Source of the DNA: Rhizodiscina lignyota
Lineage: Eukaryota; Ascomycota; Dothideomycetes; Aulographales; Rhizodiscinaceae
Reading direction: 5' to 3'
Length of the DNA: 64,000 bases
NCBI GenBank assembly: GCA_010015805.1
Contig: ML978123.1
Coordinates: 496,001 to 560,000, forward strand
Shown: positions 44,391 to 56,501 of the stretch, in pieces
Layout of the letters: each line of letters starts with the position of its first letter
Position numbering within the stretch: the stretch's first letter is position 1
Position numbers and translations under genes: made by a program
The notes under the pieces: model-generated
Seen by the model: only the letters and a program-made list of their open reading frames with translations
Databases searched by the model: none
Told to the model about the DNA's origin: nothing

Positions 44391-44530
44391 TACGAAGGAA
44401 CTAGTTGCCCACGAGCGAATAGTCTACAGAGCTGCTCTATTATATTCGCCTCTACCACCTCTAAGAAGCTTCCACATATTAGTGAGTTTGTATCTGAGGT
44501 TGTTCGAGAGTAGCTTGCTAGGTCTGCCTT
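44391..44530 (+). repeat. diverged dispersed repeat, copy A
   Basis: Aligns by eye, almost without gaps, to 51935-52073 in the same orientation, beginning TACGAAGGARCTAGTT and ending CGAGAGTAGCTTGCTAGGTCTGC / CGAGTAGCTTGCCTAGCCTGC. Many differences are transitions. It lies 74 bp beyond the stop codon of the minus-strand MYND gene at 44604. Confidence 0.55.
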
Positions 44531-44603
44531 AGAAGATTTGCTTCTCGCCATCGCGGAAAAGATATGCCGTTGCAGGTCTACTTTCAAGATGAACATTTGT
44601 GCC

Positions 44604-45239
44604 TCACATCATTTTCCTAATCCATTCCGCAACAACATGAAAGTCTTCCATGTCGAGGCTGTAATACTCCTCATTGAAGTCATTCTCGGCTCGGTGCGTG
44701 AACCAACGGACCGCAAGCACAGGCCCACGGATGTCATCCCTTTCAGTAACCGCCGCAACGCTCTGGTTAATCGCATATCCAGAAGCCACAGCATTTGGCT
44801 GTGTCACCCAGTAGATACTAAGAACGCCTTCCTTCCTACGGTTCATGAGCCTGTAATGTGTGGGATCCATGCGCTTGCGCATGAAGGGAGGCTCGAGCAG
44901 AGCTTGGAAAGCACGATCTCCGAAAATCTCCTTCAACACATTTGGCTTTGTCTCTGAACTATTCAAAAAGCCTTCTGGATCCTCAGATACCTCCAACCAT
45001 CTCCACACTGGCTTTGGACTCTCAACGGGAAATATAATAACCCGAGCAAAGCGTGTCGGTAAGTTTGGAAGCTCCATAATGTGAGTACAAAGGAACTGGT
45101 GCACCTTCTCCTGCTTCTTCTGGCATTCTACCGAGCAGTAGTAACTTGAGCCACATTCCGGGCAAGGTTGTGCGCCTGACTTTCCACACTCACTGCATAA
45201 CTTACTCTCCTCATTCGTGTAATCATGAATCATGCTCAT
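44604..45239 (-). CDS. MYND zinc-finger protein (copy 7, dispersed)
   Basis: A 211-residue uninterrupted frame with the finger near the N-terminus (CSEC, CPEC, YCSVEC, then KVHQFLC). The conserved blocks RVIIFPVESPKPVWRW, INQSVAAV and YSLDMEDFHVVAEWI place it in the same family as the 18.5-28.9 kb array, 16 kb away and on the other strand. The usual DWP before the final H-C pair is replaced by KQE. It ends at KMM, directly after the DF segment, as the other short copies do. It sits among core genes, so it appears to have moved or to be an older copy. Confidence 0.8.
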   Translation of the reverse strand: MSMIHDYTNEESKLCSECGKSGAQPCPECGSSYYCSVECQKKQEKVHQFLCTHIMELPNLPTRFARVIIFPVESPKPVWRWLEVSEDPEGFLNSSETKPNVLKEIFGDRAFQALLEPPFMRKRMDPTHYRLMNRRKEGVLSIYWVTQPNAVASGYAINQSVAAVTERDDIRGPVLAVRWFTHRAENDFNEEYYSLDMEDFHVVAEWIRKMM

Positions 45240-45582
45240 GTTGGCTACTGTCTACTTTTACGATACTAATGAAAGTTGTTAACGAAGGCCTATTTATACG
45301 TGGTGGCAAAGCTCTGGTTTGCTCTCTTCAATTGTTTGCACCATGGTCATTCGCAGTTTGTGTTCTCCCAAATCAGGCATTAGCAATTTAATTGATGTGC
45401 ATCTAGAACGAGACTGCCAATCCAGGTCTATCTCTAGACTCTAGCTAGCGGAAGCAACTCCTCTGTATCACCAGAGCAGAACCAAGCAGAAAGAAGAAGA
45501 AGCTAATCGCAATATCGTGAACTGTGTATCATCCCATCAACGCATCGTGCTTTTCTCGTCGTGCCATATCATCGTCATAGCC

Positions 45583-48500
45583 CTAAATCCCATTCTGCTT
45601 CGGCGCTAAAGGCTCCACATTCCAAATGCTCTCCGCATACTCATCAATGCAGCGGTCGCTGCTGAAGAAGCCCATGCGCGCCACGCTCGTGATGCACTTG
45701 GTGATCCACTCCTCCTGGTTCCGGTACGCCTCGTCAATCATCTCATGCGTCTTGCAGTACGATGCAAAGTCGTCGGAGACGAGGTAGTAGTCGCCGTGGT
45801 CGACGATGCCGTTGACCAGGGCAGAGAAGGCGCCGGCGTCGCCGAACATGCCGGAGCGGATGGCGTCGAAGACGTGCGAGAGCGACGGCTCGAGCTCGTA
45901 GGTGCCGTAGAGATGGGCGTGGCGGAGTTCGTCGACGTCCTCGGCGAGGTTGCCGAAGAGGAAGATGTTGTTCTCGCCGACTTCGCGGGTGATTTCGATC
46001 TATTCCATGTCAGCATTTAGAACGTTACATAGAGTTAAAGGGAAAGGAACATACGTTAGCACCGTCACAAGTGCCGATGATCAAACCACCATTCAGCACA
46101 AACTTCATGTTACTAGTACCAGACGCCTCCGTACCTGCGGTGGAGATGTGCTCCGAAATGTCGCTAGCCGGAACGATAATCTCCGCCTTGCTTACATTGT
46201 AATCCTCCAAGAAGATGACTTTGAGAAGATCACCAACATCCGGATCAGCGTTAACGATGCGTCCGACCTCACAGATCAAGTGGATCACAGTCTTCGCCAT
46301 CCAATAACCTGGTGCAGCCTTGCCACCAAAGATGTTTACACGCGGTGCAAGCTTCTTACGCTCGTCGGCACTCATAGCCTTGATGTCGAGGTAGCGCTTG
46401 ATCACACCAAAGATATTGAGCTGCTGGCGCTTGTACTCGTGTATACGCTTAACCTGGATGTCGAAGAGAGCCTTGGGATCGACGGTGACGCCGTTTGTGT
46501 CCTTGATGTACTTGGCAAGGCGGACCTTGTTGGCGTATTTGATCTCAGCAAATTCCTTGCGGAATTCCTTGTCGTCGACAAATGACTCGAGCTTGTGCAA
46601 CATGGTGAGGTCCTTCAAGAAGTCAAAGCCGCCGAGCTTGGAGGCGATCAGTTCGGACAGACGAGGATTGGCCTGGTGAAGCCAGCGGCGGGGCGTGATA
46701 CCATTGGTGACGTTCGTGAACTTATCAGGACCGTAGATCTTGACAAAGTCCTTGAAGATGGTCGTCTTGATCAGATCAGAGTGCAGCTCGGCGACACCGT
46801 TGACCTTGTGAGAGCCAATGAGGGCGAGGTAGGCCATGCGGACCATCTTGGGATTAGACTCCTCGATGATGGAGACGCGTCCGAGCATTTCGCGTTCCTT
46901 GGGGAAGGAACGCTCAACAAACTGCAGGAAGATGAGGTTGATATCGAAGATGATTTGAAGATGGCGGGGCAGGAGGTGCTGCATCAGAGGGACAGACCAC
47001 TTCTCCAACGCTTCTGGGAGCACGGTGTGGTTGGTGTAGCCGAAGGTACTCTGGGTAACTATACAGAGTCAGACACTAGACAAGTTGATTTTCGCGTTTC
47101 TAGAAACTTACTTTGCCAAGCCTCGTCCCATTCAAGACCCTCAAGATCAATAAGAATGCGCATCAGTTCGGGAATGGCAAGCGTAGGATGGGTATCATTG
47201 AGCTGAATGGCAACCTGGTTCGGGAAATCCTTCCAAGCACGCTTGGTCTTCTTGAAACGACGAACAATATCATATAACGAAGCGGCACACCAGAAGTACT
47301 GCTGCTTCAGGCGCAACTCCTTACCCCTCTCGAGGTTGTCGTTCGGGTAAAGCACGGCCGATATCGTCTCTGCACGCTGCTGGTCTGCAACAGAGCTCTC
47401 ATACTCTCCGCGGTTGAACTTTTGGAAGTCAAATTCTCCACTGGCAGCCTTGCTTCCCCACAGTCGGAGGTTGTTAGTTGTGCCGGTGGCATATCCGGGG
47501 ACTGAACTGATTAGCTAATTGATGTAAATCAGCTGAGATAGACTCACCTGGTACATCGTATGCAACAGCTTCCACAATCTCGCCACCTTCCCAAGATGTT
47601 TGCTGCTTGCCATCTTCATCCTGCCACTTGTTGACATGTCCGTAAAACTGGATGTCTACCGTAACGTCATGTCTGGGGAACTCCCAAGGATTGAAATCAA
47701 GCCAGTAGTCAGGAACCTCCATCTGATATCCATCTATGATCTCCTGCTTGAAAATACCATATCTGTATCGGAGACCGTAACCCCAGGCAGGATAGTTGAG
47801 GGAAGCGAGACTGTCAAGGAAGCAGGCAGCAAGACGACCGAGACCACCGTTACCAAGCGCAGCGTCGTGTTCCTGGCTAATGACATCTTCAATGCGGAAG
47901 CCAAGGTCGGCAAGACCCTCTAAAGATATGGTTAGAAGCAAACTTCAGAAGGGCACGTGAATGGTACATACTCGTTGCAACTTCCTTCTGCTGGACGTTC
48001 AGCATCGCGTTATCAAGGGCACGGCCCATCAAGAACTCAAGGGAAAGGTCTGCGACTGATTAGCCATATGCCATCAAATATGAACTGCATACTAACAGTA
48101 AACACGCTTCTGATCAGCAAAAGTCTGATTTTGTTGTGTAGCATTCCAATCAATGACCAGGCGGTCTCGGAAGGCCAGGGAAGTGCCCGCATATGCAGCG
48201 CTATTTCCCAATCAGCTCAATTGCAACTCAATTGGACATTCCATCACTCACAATTCATCGCAGTTGTACAGGGAGCGGGCGAGGGTGGTTTCGATGTGTG
48301 AGACTGCAGCTTTCTTTGATATGGTTAGCGTGGGATCATAGGTACGTTTGATGATACAGTAGACGAACCTCGAATTCCTCAGTCGAGGTGAAAGGCTTCG
48401 GAGCCTAATTCATGTGATTAATACGCGTCCTCTGATGGAGTGTGTTCCGGCTGGTCTTACATATTTCTTCCACCTGTCCCGCAGTTAGCTTCGGCATAAA

Positions 48501-48713
48501 GTTTGGGAGCTCTAAGGTCACTTACGCTTCACGCTGTGGCTCCGGAATGCTAGCCTCAACACTCTTGATCTCACCTGGGCCAAAGCCAGTGACTGTCCTC
48601 TTGTGCTTGGGTCTGGTAATACTCGGGCCAACTGGACCAGCAAGGTTGCCCTCGAGCGGAGCGCTCATAGAGGGTCTCCTGATGTGGCCGGGGCGTTCGG
48701 TCTCAGTCGCCAT
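45583..48713 (-). CDS. gph1: glycogen phosphorylase
   Basis: A cytosolic PLP enzyme that releases glucose-1-phosphate from glycogen. The start at 48713 ([19 protein letters not shown]) provides a regulatory-type N-terminus with a candidate phosphorylation site, RRPSMS. Recognised blocks, from N to C, are [84 protein letters not shown], and the PLP-lysine signature [15 protein letters not shown]. The protein ends PLAPKQNGI at 45583. About eight introns interrupt the gene, most of them in the N-terminal third (47.9-48.6 kb). Length and domain content agree with a complete enzyme. Confidence 0.93.
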
Positions 48714-49493
48714 TGTTGCTCCAAAGCTTAAACTCAAGCTGAACAGTTGGCAGGAGAGCTCAATCAGACTTGTTAGATACTTGGGAATCAAGTAGAAGGA
48801 GAAGAGGGAGCTGGCAAAGCAGAAGCGAAAAGGAGGTGAAGGGAGGATTGCCCTGGATCAGAGCTACAGCTGGAGTTCCCCGCCCGCCTCAACGCTTTCT
48901 GCAGTGAGCGCAAAGCCCCGGGGCTGGGATCAGGCGTTCGATATGCACGCTACTGCGGTTATGACGTCGTTTGGTGTCAATGTCGGGCTTACGAGTGCGT
49001 TTAGAAAGACCGGATGACCTGTTTATGCTCGTCTAACACCACCCAAGCCGCTCAATTGGAGCCGCAGCTCCTTTCCTTTTGCTGGAACACGATGGAGCTT
49101 TGGCCATGAGGGGCTCCGCATTGCGGTGCTTATAATGTCGGTATAAATGCCATATCAACGTAGTTGACAGACTTTTCGCCAAGTCCTCTGCTCCACTCAA
49201 TCGCATAATTTTAGCACGGCTGGTGCATTATAAGTCTCTACTTAAAGTTAGCGAAACCTTACAAAGAATATTTCCAACCACCCACATCAGAGTGGCTTAA
49301 TCCCGGACGCCACTATTTCTCGAGTCTCAGGTGATAGAGTCGGCAGTTTAACATGTACCTCATTTTCACGTGGCATCTCCAATGGTAAGCTACAGGGGTA
49401 CAAGCTTATCACTCTATTTCCGCCTCAAGAGGTTGTCTGCGTCCCTTTATTCATCAAAGTTGGATGGTTACACATCTATCTCAATGTACAGTC
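48714..49493. other. intergenic, no gene seen
   Basis: The promoter region of glycogen phosphorylase (about 48714-49100, GC-richer) and the 3' flank of the monooxygenase gene. No open frame of note. Confidence 0.45.
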
Positions 49494-51322
49494 TCACAGC
49501 ATACTCCGCACAGTCTCGTCTTGTGCTGGCTCTCCATGCTTAATAAACCCCCGGTAATCGTCTTTCACCATTCTCTCAAGCTCCTTCCTGTAAGCCTTCA
49601 GCCCTCCAAAATAGAACCTCGTCGCATACTTCTTCCCTCCAACATTAGCGCCAAATATCCAGCTCGACGTCTCATGGAACAAGCTGTCCTCTGCTAGCTT
49701 CCTGCACTTCTCAGTCCAATCCTTTTCCGCCTCTTCCGAAGCCTCGATTATCGGCCGAGAACTCCTCTGCCGGTAGTGCCTCATCGTGTCAATGATGAAT
49801 TCCACCTGTGTCTCAAGGCTGGGCGGGATGTTCGTGAATGGCCCCTGTGGTCCGGTTATCATGAAGAGGTTTGGAAAGTTCGCACAGCAGACGCCGAGGT
49901 AGCTCGTCGGTCCAAGGGGAGCCCAGTGCTCTTTCAAGCTCTTGCCGTTTCGGCCGCGTATTCGTACGCGATTGTAACTCCTGGACACGTTATTAGCACT
50001 CGTAGACCTTTTTGCTGGAACTATCTCCATACCCGTCAATTGCATCAAACCCTGTAGCGAATATGATGGTGTCAAATTCATGCTCTACTCCATCAGATGT
50101 CATAATTCCCTTCTCCGTCATCTCCGTTATTGGAGTGTCTTTAAGGTTTACAACGTCGACATGGTCGTAGTTGAAAGATTTGTAGTATCCCCCATCGCAC
50201 AACGGCCTTCGTGCGTATATTTCTCTTGGTAGTAGCTTTCTCGCTTTTTCCGGATCTTTGACAATCGATTTTATCTTTCCCTTTATAAAATTGGCGGCCT
50301 CGTCATTTGCCCGTCTGTCTACAGAGATGTCGTTGAACGTCCAAAACATGAACCTGAACCCATTTCCTTTTTGCCAGGCCTCTTCAAATATCCTCTTTCG
50401 CTCCTCTGGGCTAACGGACATGGTAGGAATCTCGGACTCCTTGAATCCAAATGCCACCATCGAGTTCCGCGTCCCCTTCCAAATGTCATCGTAGTTCTCG
50501 TTCACCCACTTCCGGTAATCGTCGCTCACAGGACCGTCACCGCTTGGAACGCTGTATTGCGGACTTCTTTGGAAGCTCACGAGCTTCTTCACTTTCGGTG
50601 CCAGTGCCGTAATAACTTGTACGCCCGTGCTTCCGCTACCAATCACTCCTACTCGATCTTTCGTGACGTCCAGTCCTTTCGGCCACGCTCCAGTGTGCAC
50701 TTTCCGCCCTTTGAATCGATCCATCCCTGGAATGTCGGGGAAGTTCGCCTTCGACAACAGGCCGAGCGCTGTAATCAAAAACCTTGCTCTTACTGTCCTT
50801 GGCTCTCCGACAGGGTTTCCGTCCTCATCGACGCGCACAATTTCACATCTCCATCCGCCCAGTCTATCATCCCACTCAGCGCCCAACAGCTCCGTACCAA
50901 GCTGCATCCATTTCGCCAGTCCATGCCGCTCAACTACGTGCTCGAGGTAGCCCAAGACTTCCGGTTGTTTCACATAATGCTCTTTCCATGGATAATTCAA
51001 CAAATCCTCTTTGTCCCAGCTGAAGCGATAGATGTAGCTTTCTGTATCTGACATGGCGCCTGGGTATCTGTTCCAGTACCTGGGACGGGATTAGCTGCAT
51101 TCAGAAAACCACAGTAGAGAAATTGAAGTACCAAGTCCCACCAACGCCATGAGCCCTATCGATGCAGAGAGCACTGAAGGGAGGATCGGATTGTAGGCAT
51201 GACCACAGCTGGTAGATACCTGGCGGACGTTAGCTGTGAAACTATCACCATATCACCTATTTAGACTTACCACCCATGCCAGCACCTATGATGAGGACGT
51301 CGACGTCTGTTTGCTCCGCCAT
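49494..51322 (-). CDS. Baeyer-Villiger-type flavin monooxygenase
   Basis: A class B flavoprotein monooxygenase that uses FAD and NADPH to insert oxygen into ketones or similar substrates; the substrate cannot be read. The first exon (from 51322) has MAEQTDVDVLIIGAGMGG, the FAD Rossmann motif. The long middle exon (51054-50046 or so) contains YPGAMSDTESYIYRF, the Baeyer-Villiger fingerprint FKGRKVHTGAWP, the NADP motif GVIGSGSTGVQVI and DTIIFATGFDAIDG. The last exon starts after an intron near 49983-50038 and ends ETVRSML at 49494. At least four introns are needed. Such enzymes often belong to specialised metabolism, but there is no gene cluster around this one. Confidence 0.9.
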
Positions 51323-51934
51323 ATTGAACCCGACGAGAATGGAGGTCCGAAGGCAGCTATCACGCGCAGACGGGATATAATTCCGTCCTGAAGAACAGAG
51401 CTCAGGAGTTGATAAGAAGCTCTAGCGATTGAGACTGAGCTCGAACAAGGTCAATTGGAATTCAATGGGGGCAGACAGACAAGATCAGAAGAGAGCCAGC
51501 TCAGACGGCAAGCATTGAAAAGCGCTCGTAAAAGAAACGAAGTGCAAACTACCTGGCTAGATTATTTATTTGTCTCGGACCAACTGTGCTACTATCTCGG
51601 AAAGAGCATGCGGTCCAAGGGGTCACGCCTTGAACATTGAGCGGGGTAGCTTCCAATTACATATCCCGTGGGGAACCACAGCACACCCCATATTACCGCC
51701 CGAACACAGACATTAGACATGCAGCCGTCTCGTATGACCGAGAGTTGGCAGACGGGACATCCGCCGATTTCGATCGCCATTGTGCCGATGGATGCCGTGC
51801 CAAGTGGGCCGAATTGCAAAAGAAGGCTTCAAGGCGCAAATATCGGCGAGCAATGTATCAAATACCCGATAATTAACATCGAAGATTGAATGTCAAAAGA
51901 CTGACGACGAAGACCCAGATTCAATCAGACACAC
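51323..51934. other. intergenic, no supportable gene
   Basis: Promoter side of the monooxygenase gene, then low-complexity AT-balanced sequence with overlapping short frames only. Confidence 0.4.
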
Positions 51935-52073
51935 TACGAAGGAGCTAGTTTCCAGCGAGCGAACAGCCTGCGGAGCTACGCTGTCTAAGTTGCCTATGGC
52001 ACTTCTAAAAATCTTCCTCGCGTCGATGAACTTATATTCGAAGTTAGTAGCGAGTAGCTTGCCTAGCCTGCTT
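51935..52073 (+). repeat. diverged dispersed repeat, copy B
   Basis: The partner of 44391-44530 in the same orientation, nearly equal in length (139 versus 140 bp). It has no coding potential. Flanking sequences of the two copies do not seem to continue the similarity. Confidence 0.55.
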
Positions 52074-52512
52074 TCTTGATTATAGATAGGGGCGTCGTTA
52101 CAGGTCTGCTTTGCTCGCTGGAAAATAGCTCCAGTATGTCTTGACTTGAAATGGACTCTTCCGCAACTTCAAACTCAGTCGAAGGTATAATTATATCTTG
52201 TGCCATTCTACTGTATCCAACGCAATCGGCGTTGATCTAAGGATAGCTTGGATATATCTAGGTCTGGTGGAAGGAACAAAGATTGACTTTTTGAACATTC
52301 CACACTCTTTCTTCAGTCCGGCTCATGGTGGCGGGCGTTGTATACGCCAGGCAAGAACATCACGAATGCGCGTATGGTATCCAATACCATGGACATGTTG
52401 CTGCACACAGTGTTCAATTTGAAATCCTCTCGCCTATCGTACAAACTGTTATGTGAAACTACTTAATCTTAAAGGAGAAGCATCCCCATCATTGGGTGAA
52501 CACGTCCAATCT

Positions 52513-52611
52513 GAAAACCAAACCCATTTTGAGTACTGTCCTGAATCAATCTGTGTGCATCGAAAATCAAACCCCGTTTTGAGTACCGTCCTGAATCAAT
52601 CTGTGGGCATC
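52513..52611 (+). repeat. tandem duplication of a ~50-bp unit
   Basis: Two adjacent units, 52513-52561 and 52562-52611, share AAATCAAACCC-type starts, TTTTGAGTAC, GTCCTGAATCAATCTGTG and GCATC, with only a few differences. They lie 25-123 bp beyond the stop codon of the branchpoint-bridging protein gene (minus strand), so they are probably in its 3' UTR. Confidence 0.8.
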
Positions 52612-52635
52612 GGAAACAGGAAGGCGAGAATTTGC

Positions 52636-54582
52636 CTAAGCTGGCGGGGGTGGAGGTGGCTGGTCGGCCGGTGGAGGGGGCGGAAGGTCGCCAGGTGGTG
52701 GCGGAGGTGCGAAGCCCTGACCCGGTGGCGGTGGCATGCCGTAGTTACCGCCCGGAGGTGGAGGAGGGGCAGAACCTGGCGCAGCGTAGCCACCATAGTT
52801 CTGGTATCCGGGATATCCACCGTAATTGGCAGGAGGTGGAGGAGCTTGCTGCTGCTGCTGCCATGGTGCTGGAGCGGGAGCACCACCATAGCCCTGGTTC
52901 TGCTGTCCGTATCCGTAGTTGTCTCCACCACCTTGTCCACCGGCAGCCCATGGTGGAGCCGCCGAAGCGCCACCGTTATTGTTCCTACCACGATTCTCCC
53001 ATGGAGCCGGGGCGCCTGTAGGACCACGCTCCCAAGGCTTGCGATTGTCGCCACGGCCGTTGTAGCCATCTCCACCATTCTCATATCCACCGGGTCCAGC
53101 TTCGATGCGAGCCTGAGGACCAGGGCCAGCACTGGGAAGTGGCGCGCCTCCGGATAACTCTTGCATAAGGGACTCGTACTCGTGATCGACAGCATCGCCT
53201 GCTCCGATACGGCCAGCAGTGCGTCCACCAACTGCACCAGCGTCGTTGCGCCAATTAGTGCCACGCACTCGGTCCGGACAGTCGCGCGCCATGTGACCAG
53301 CGTTGCCACAGACACGACAGATGATGTTTGCGGTGAAGTTGCGTTGCTCAGGGCAGTCGTACTTGCGATGGCCGATCTGGCCGCAGTTCTGGCAGGCTTG
53401 GTTCTCGTCGTCACGGAGGGTACCGTTGAGAGCGGCGAGCTCGCGGAGCTGGTTGCGCTTGAGTTCATTTTGACCCTCTGGAATGGAAGCAGCCTGTAAA
53501 GTATTAATTGCATGGCAGGAGAAAGGAAGAGGGTTACCTTCAGTTTCGACAATGTTATGGATGAGCTGCTTTGCCTTGTTCACCTTCTCTTCCGTGTCTG
53601 CCATGATCAAGCAATGGAGATCTTCTTCCTGATTGCTGGTGTGAGCGGCATCAGAGCGACCCTTTCCTTCCTTCACTGAGCCTTTGCCACGGATGGCGAT
53701 CTTGGCACCGGATTCAGTTTCCATCTTCTTAAGGGTATTGCCACGAGGTCCGATGAGGAGTCCGACTGTTAGTAGCAAAGAAAAAGTGTTAGTATCTTCA
53801 GTTATAGTGAATCAAGCAACGCGCGTGGATTGAAGGGTTAGTAGCAAAGGGGTGCAGCTGGTACTAGCTCGGCAAACGGCGTCATAGCCAGCTTTTACAT
53901 GAAAGGAAAAGTTAGAAGTTAGTAGAGAGGGGTTAGCAATCGTACTGAAGTTAATCTCCGGATAGTCATTGACAGGCACATAGACTTTCTCTTGCGTCTT
54001 CGTTGGCCTTCTATAGTCTGACGGCGGGTGATAGTTCGGAATGACCTTCATGGCCTTCTCAATGAGCTTATGGCGTTCATCCTCAAGTCGCTTGCGGTAG
54101 CGGAATTCACGGGTGTTGACACGGCGACCGAAGTTGTCGTACTGCGGCGGGGGAGAAGGAGATCGATCTCCTTCAGCTGGGACAACATCATTGATCCTCA
54201 GCTTCTGGCTGATCTCCTCCACACGCAAATGCAGAGCGTAAGCCTCGAGCTGTTCAGCGGTCATGTTGGCAGTGATAGCTGTCGTAAGACCCATCAAGCC
54301 GGCGGCCTTGTTGTCTGAGGCCTCTCCCCAGCGATTGCGCTTCTTACGACGCTTGGTCCCATCCGGGTTAAGCTCTATAGAGCAGTTAGTCGAGAGATTA
54401 TGTGGAGAAGGACGGTTGTACGCACCTCGTGTTGGAGATCTTCCACGCTTCATGGTTTCAGGCGGCTCAGGAGTTTCGAAGCCAACGTCACTTGGGGTTG
54501 CGCTCTCGCTTCCGCCGAAACGACGACGCGTTCCAAGTGGAACGTTGTTCGAACCAGTGATGCCCTGGTTTCTCCACGACAT
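52636..54582 (-). CDS. bbp: branchpoint-bridging protein (SF1/BBP/Msl5)
   Basis: A nuclear splicing factor that binds the intron branch-point sequence in the commitment complex. It starts at 54582 (MSWRNQGITGSNN). The order is: a KRRKKRNRWGEAS motif (the U2AF65-binding type, with Trp), a long helix, VYVPVNDYPEINF, the KH domain with VGLLIGPRGNTLKKMETE, two zinc knuckles (CQNCGQIGHRKYDCP and CRVCGNAGHMARDCP), and a long Gly/Pro/Gln-rich tail ending in poly-Pro at 52636. Introns lie at about 54375-54425, 53767-53944 and near 53494-53537. The KH domain is split by the second intron. Length and domain order agree with the family. Confidence 0.95.
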
Positions 54583-55207
54583 GTTGACAGTGTGGTGCGT
54601 TGTCGGTTGGTTGTCCTGTGTGTCGTGTTGAGTGAGGAAGACGCGGAGGCGAAAGTCGACAGAAGAAGGTCGTGCAGCGCCAAGCCTATCGCCCGCTATT
54701 CCATTTACGGCCTAGCGTGAAATTCCGACCTCACTCCCAAAACCCCGCCAGGACGTCGCGCGTCGAGAGACTGTGTACTCTTGAAGCATTGCACTACGCT
54801 TAACCTCTCTCTAATTTCTGTTGTAAGCTTACAGTACTATGCCGCTCTATGATGACATATCTATCGCCGGGGGAGGAAGCACCCGGAGACTTCCCGGTCT
54901 AGGACTGTAGCTTCCCCGGCTGTTGTACCTGCTGCCGAATCGCCGAATTGGAGAAGTGGAGCATGACATATGCACGATACGATGCACCAGATACTCGAAA
55001 CTCTCATCGTGTGGTAAGTATTTGGGATCTTGATTTCTAATCAGTCAATTGAGATCTCCACCACATACTTTAGCTGTACAACGTCCTGTCTTACCCCAGT
55101 ACATATTTGAGCTTCACGAGCTTTATATGTCCTCCCCCAGCTCCGTCTCTCGGCTTTCATCCCTTCTACGTCAATTGTCAGGCAGCAAGCTGAACCAGTT
55201 ATCCACA
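54583..55207. promoter_or_regulatory. divergent promoter region of bbp and the GST gene
   Basis: The 625-bp gap separates two divergent genes. It has no recognisable gene. Frames open across 54583-54720 are continuations of antisense frames over bbp. In-frame ATGs at 55049 and 55127 lie upstream of the GST domain. Confidence 0.4.
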
Positions 55208-56069
55208 ATGCCTTCACCGGACATCACCCTTTACACCACCCAAACGCCCAATGGCATCAAAATCTCCATTACCCTCGAGGAGCTTGGCCTCCCGTATAAA
55301 GTCCAGAAAATCGACATCTCTAAGAATACTCAGAAGGAGCCGTGGTTCCTCGAGATCAATCCGAATGGCCGTATTCCTGCGATGACCGACACCTTCAAGG
55401 ATGGCAAGCAGATCCGATTGTTCGAAAGTGGAAGCATGATGCAGTACCTGGTTGCGGAATATGATAAGGACTACAAAATAAGCTTTGCGCCAGGCACGAG
55501 GGAGTTCTACGAGATGAACAATTGGATGTTCTTTATGAATGCGGGCGTAGGACCAATGCAAGGACAGGTACGAGTCGCGGCTGTATCACGTTACGAAGGT
55601 GGAAACTGAGCGAGAATCACAGTCGAATCACTTCACCCGCTACGCTCCAGAGCACATTCCATACGGAGTCAACCGATATCAGAATGAAACGCGCCGGTTG
55701 TATCGCGTCCTTGATGAACACCTTGCAGAAGGCAACAAAGAGTATTTGGTTGGAAACAAGTGCACAATTGCGGATATAGCACATTGGGGTTGGGTGAGCA
55801 CAGATCAATAATCCATAACCTTGGGCTCGGCTAATGTTATTCAGGTTGCATCTGCAGGATGGGCCGGCATAAATATCGACGAGTTTCCACACCTGAAAGC
55901 TTGGGAGGATAGGATGCTGGCAAGACCAGGAGTCGAGAAGGGTCGTCATGTGCCTGATAGACATACCATGAAGGAACTTTTGGCGGACAAAGCAAAGATG
56001 GAGGAACACGCGGCGAAGAGCAAAGCATGGATCCAGTCAAGCATGAAGGCAGACGCCGAGAAGAAGTGA
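55208..56069 (+). CDS. glutathione S-transferase (Ure2-like)
   Basis: A cytosolic glutathione transferase of the Ure2-like/nu class. Three exons are apparent: up to GPMQGQ (about 55568), a second with ANHFTRYAPEHIPYGVNRYQ to ADIAHWGWV (ending about 55794) and a third from ASAGWAGINIDEFPHLKAWE to the stop at 56069. The N-terminal thioredoxin fold begins ITLYTTQTPNGIKISITLEE and includes NPNGRIPAM and LFESGSMMQYL (Glu-Ser for glutathione). The C-terminal helical domain has the N-capping YLVGNKCTIADIA. The frame is open further upstream: an ATG at 55127 would add a Ser/Arg/Leu-rich, acid-free 27-residue extension that could direct the protein to mitochondria. Confidence 0.9.
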
Positions 56070-56501
56070 GCCCGATTAAGCGGACAGTCGCAGTAAGGAC
56101 GAGTTTTATTCTTCAACGCGAACGAGAGCATCTCTAAAAACTTAATTGAATATACGCCGGGCAGTATTCATCCAAAATGCGCAGCCTCAGTGTGTATAAT
56201 CTCTGCCAACTCACGAGGATATGCAACCTTGGGGCTCGACACATTGCAGCCACAACCCAACCATTTTGTCACCCACTTAGGTTAGTCTTGCGAAGGAGTG
56301 CAGAACGCGTTGTCAGGTTAATGCTACTTTAGAACGTAAAACCTGAATGCATGAATCTTGTGCAAGTGGTCGTTTGTTATGAAGGTCCATCGAAAATTGG
56401 CACAAAAGGACATACGAATGAAACTGGACTTTCGAATTGAAGACGAGTGCATGAGATGATTTCCTCAACTGTCAGAACCCATAGTTGCAATTGTAAGGCT
56501 A
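56070..56501. other. intergenic between convergent genes, no gene seen
   Basis: A 432-bp gap between the convergent GST and methyltransferase genes. Nothing recognised. Confidence 0.5.

Noticed and set aside
52453-53157. Plus-strand 234-codon frame rich in Arg/Trp
   Set aside because: Antisense shadow of the Gly/Pro/Gln-rich tail of the branchpoint-bridging protein, whose zinc knuckles are unmistakable on the minus strand.
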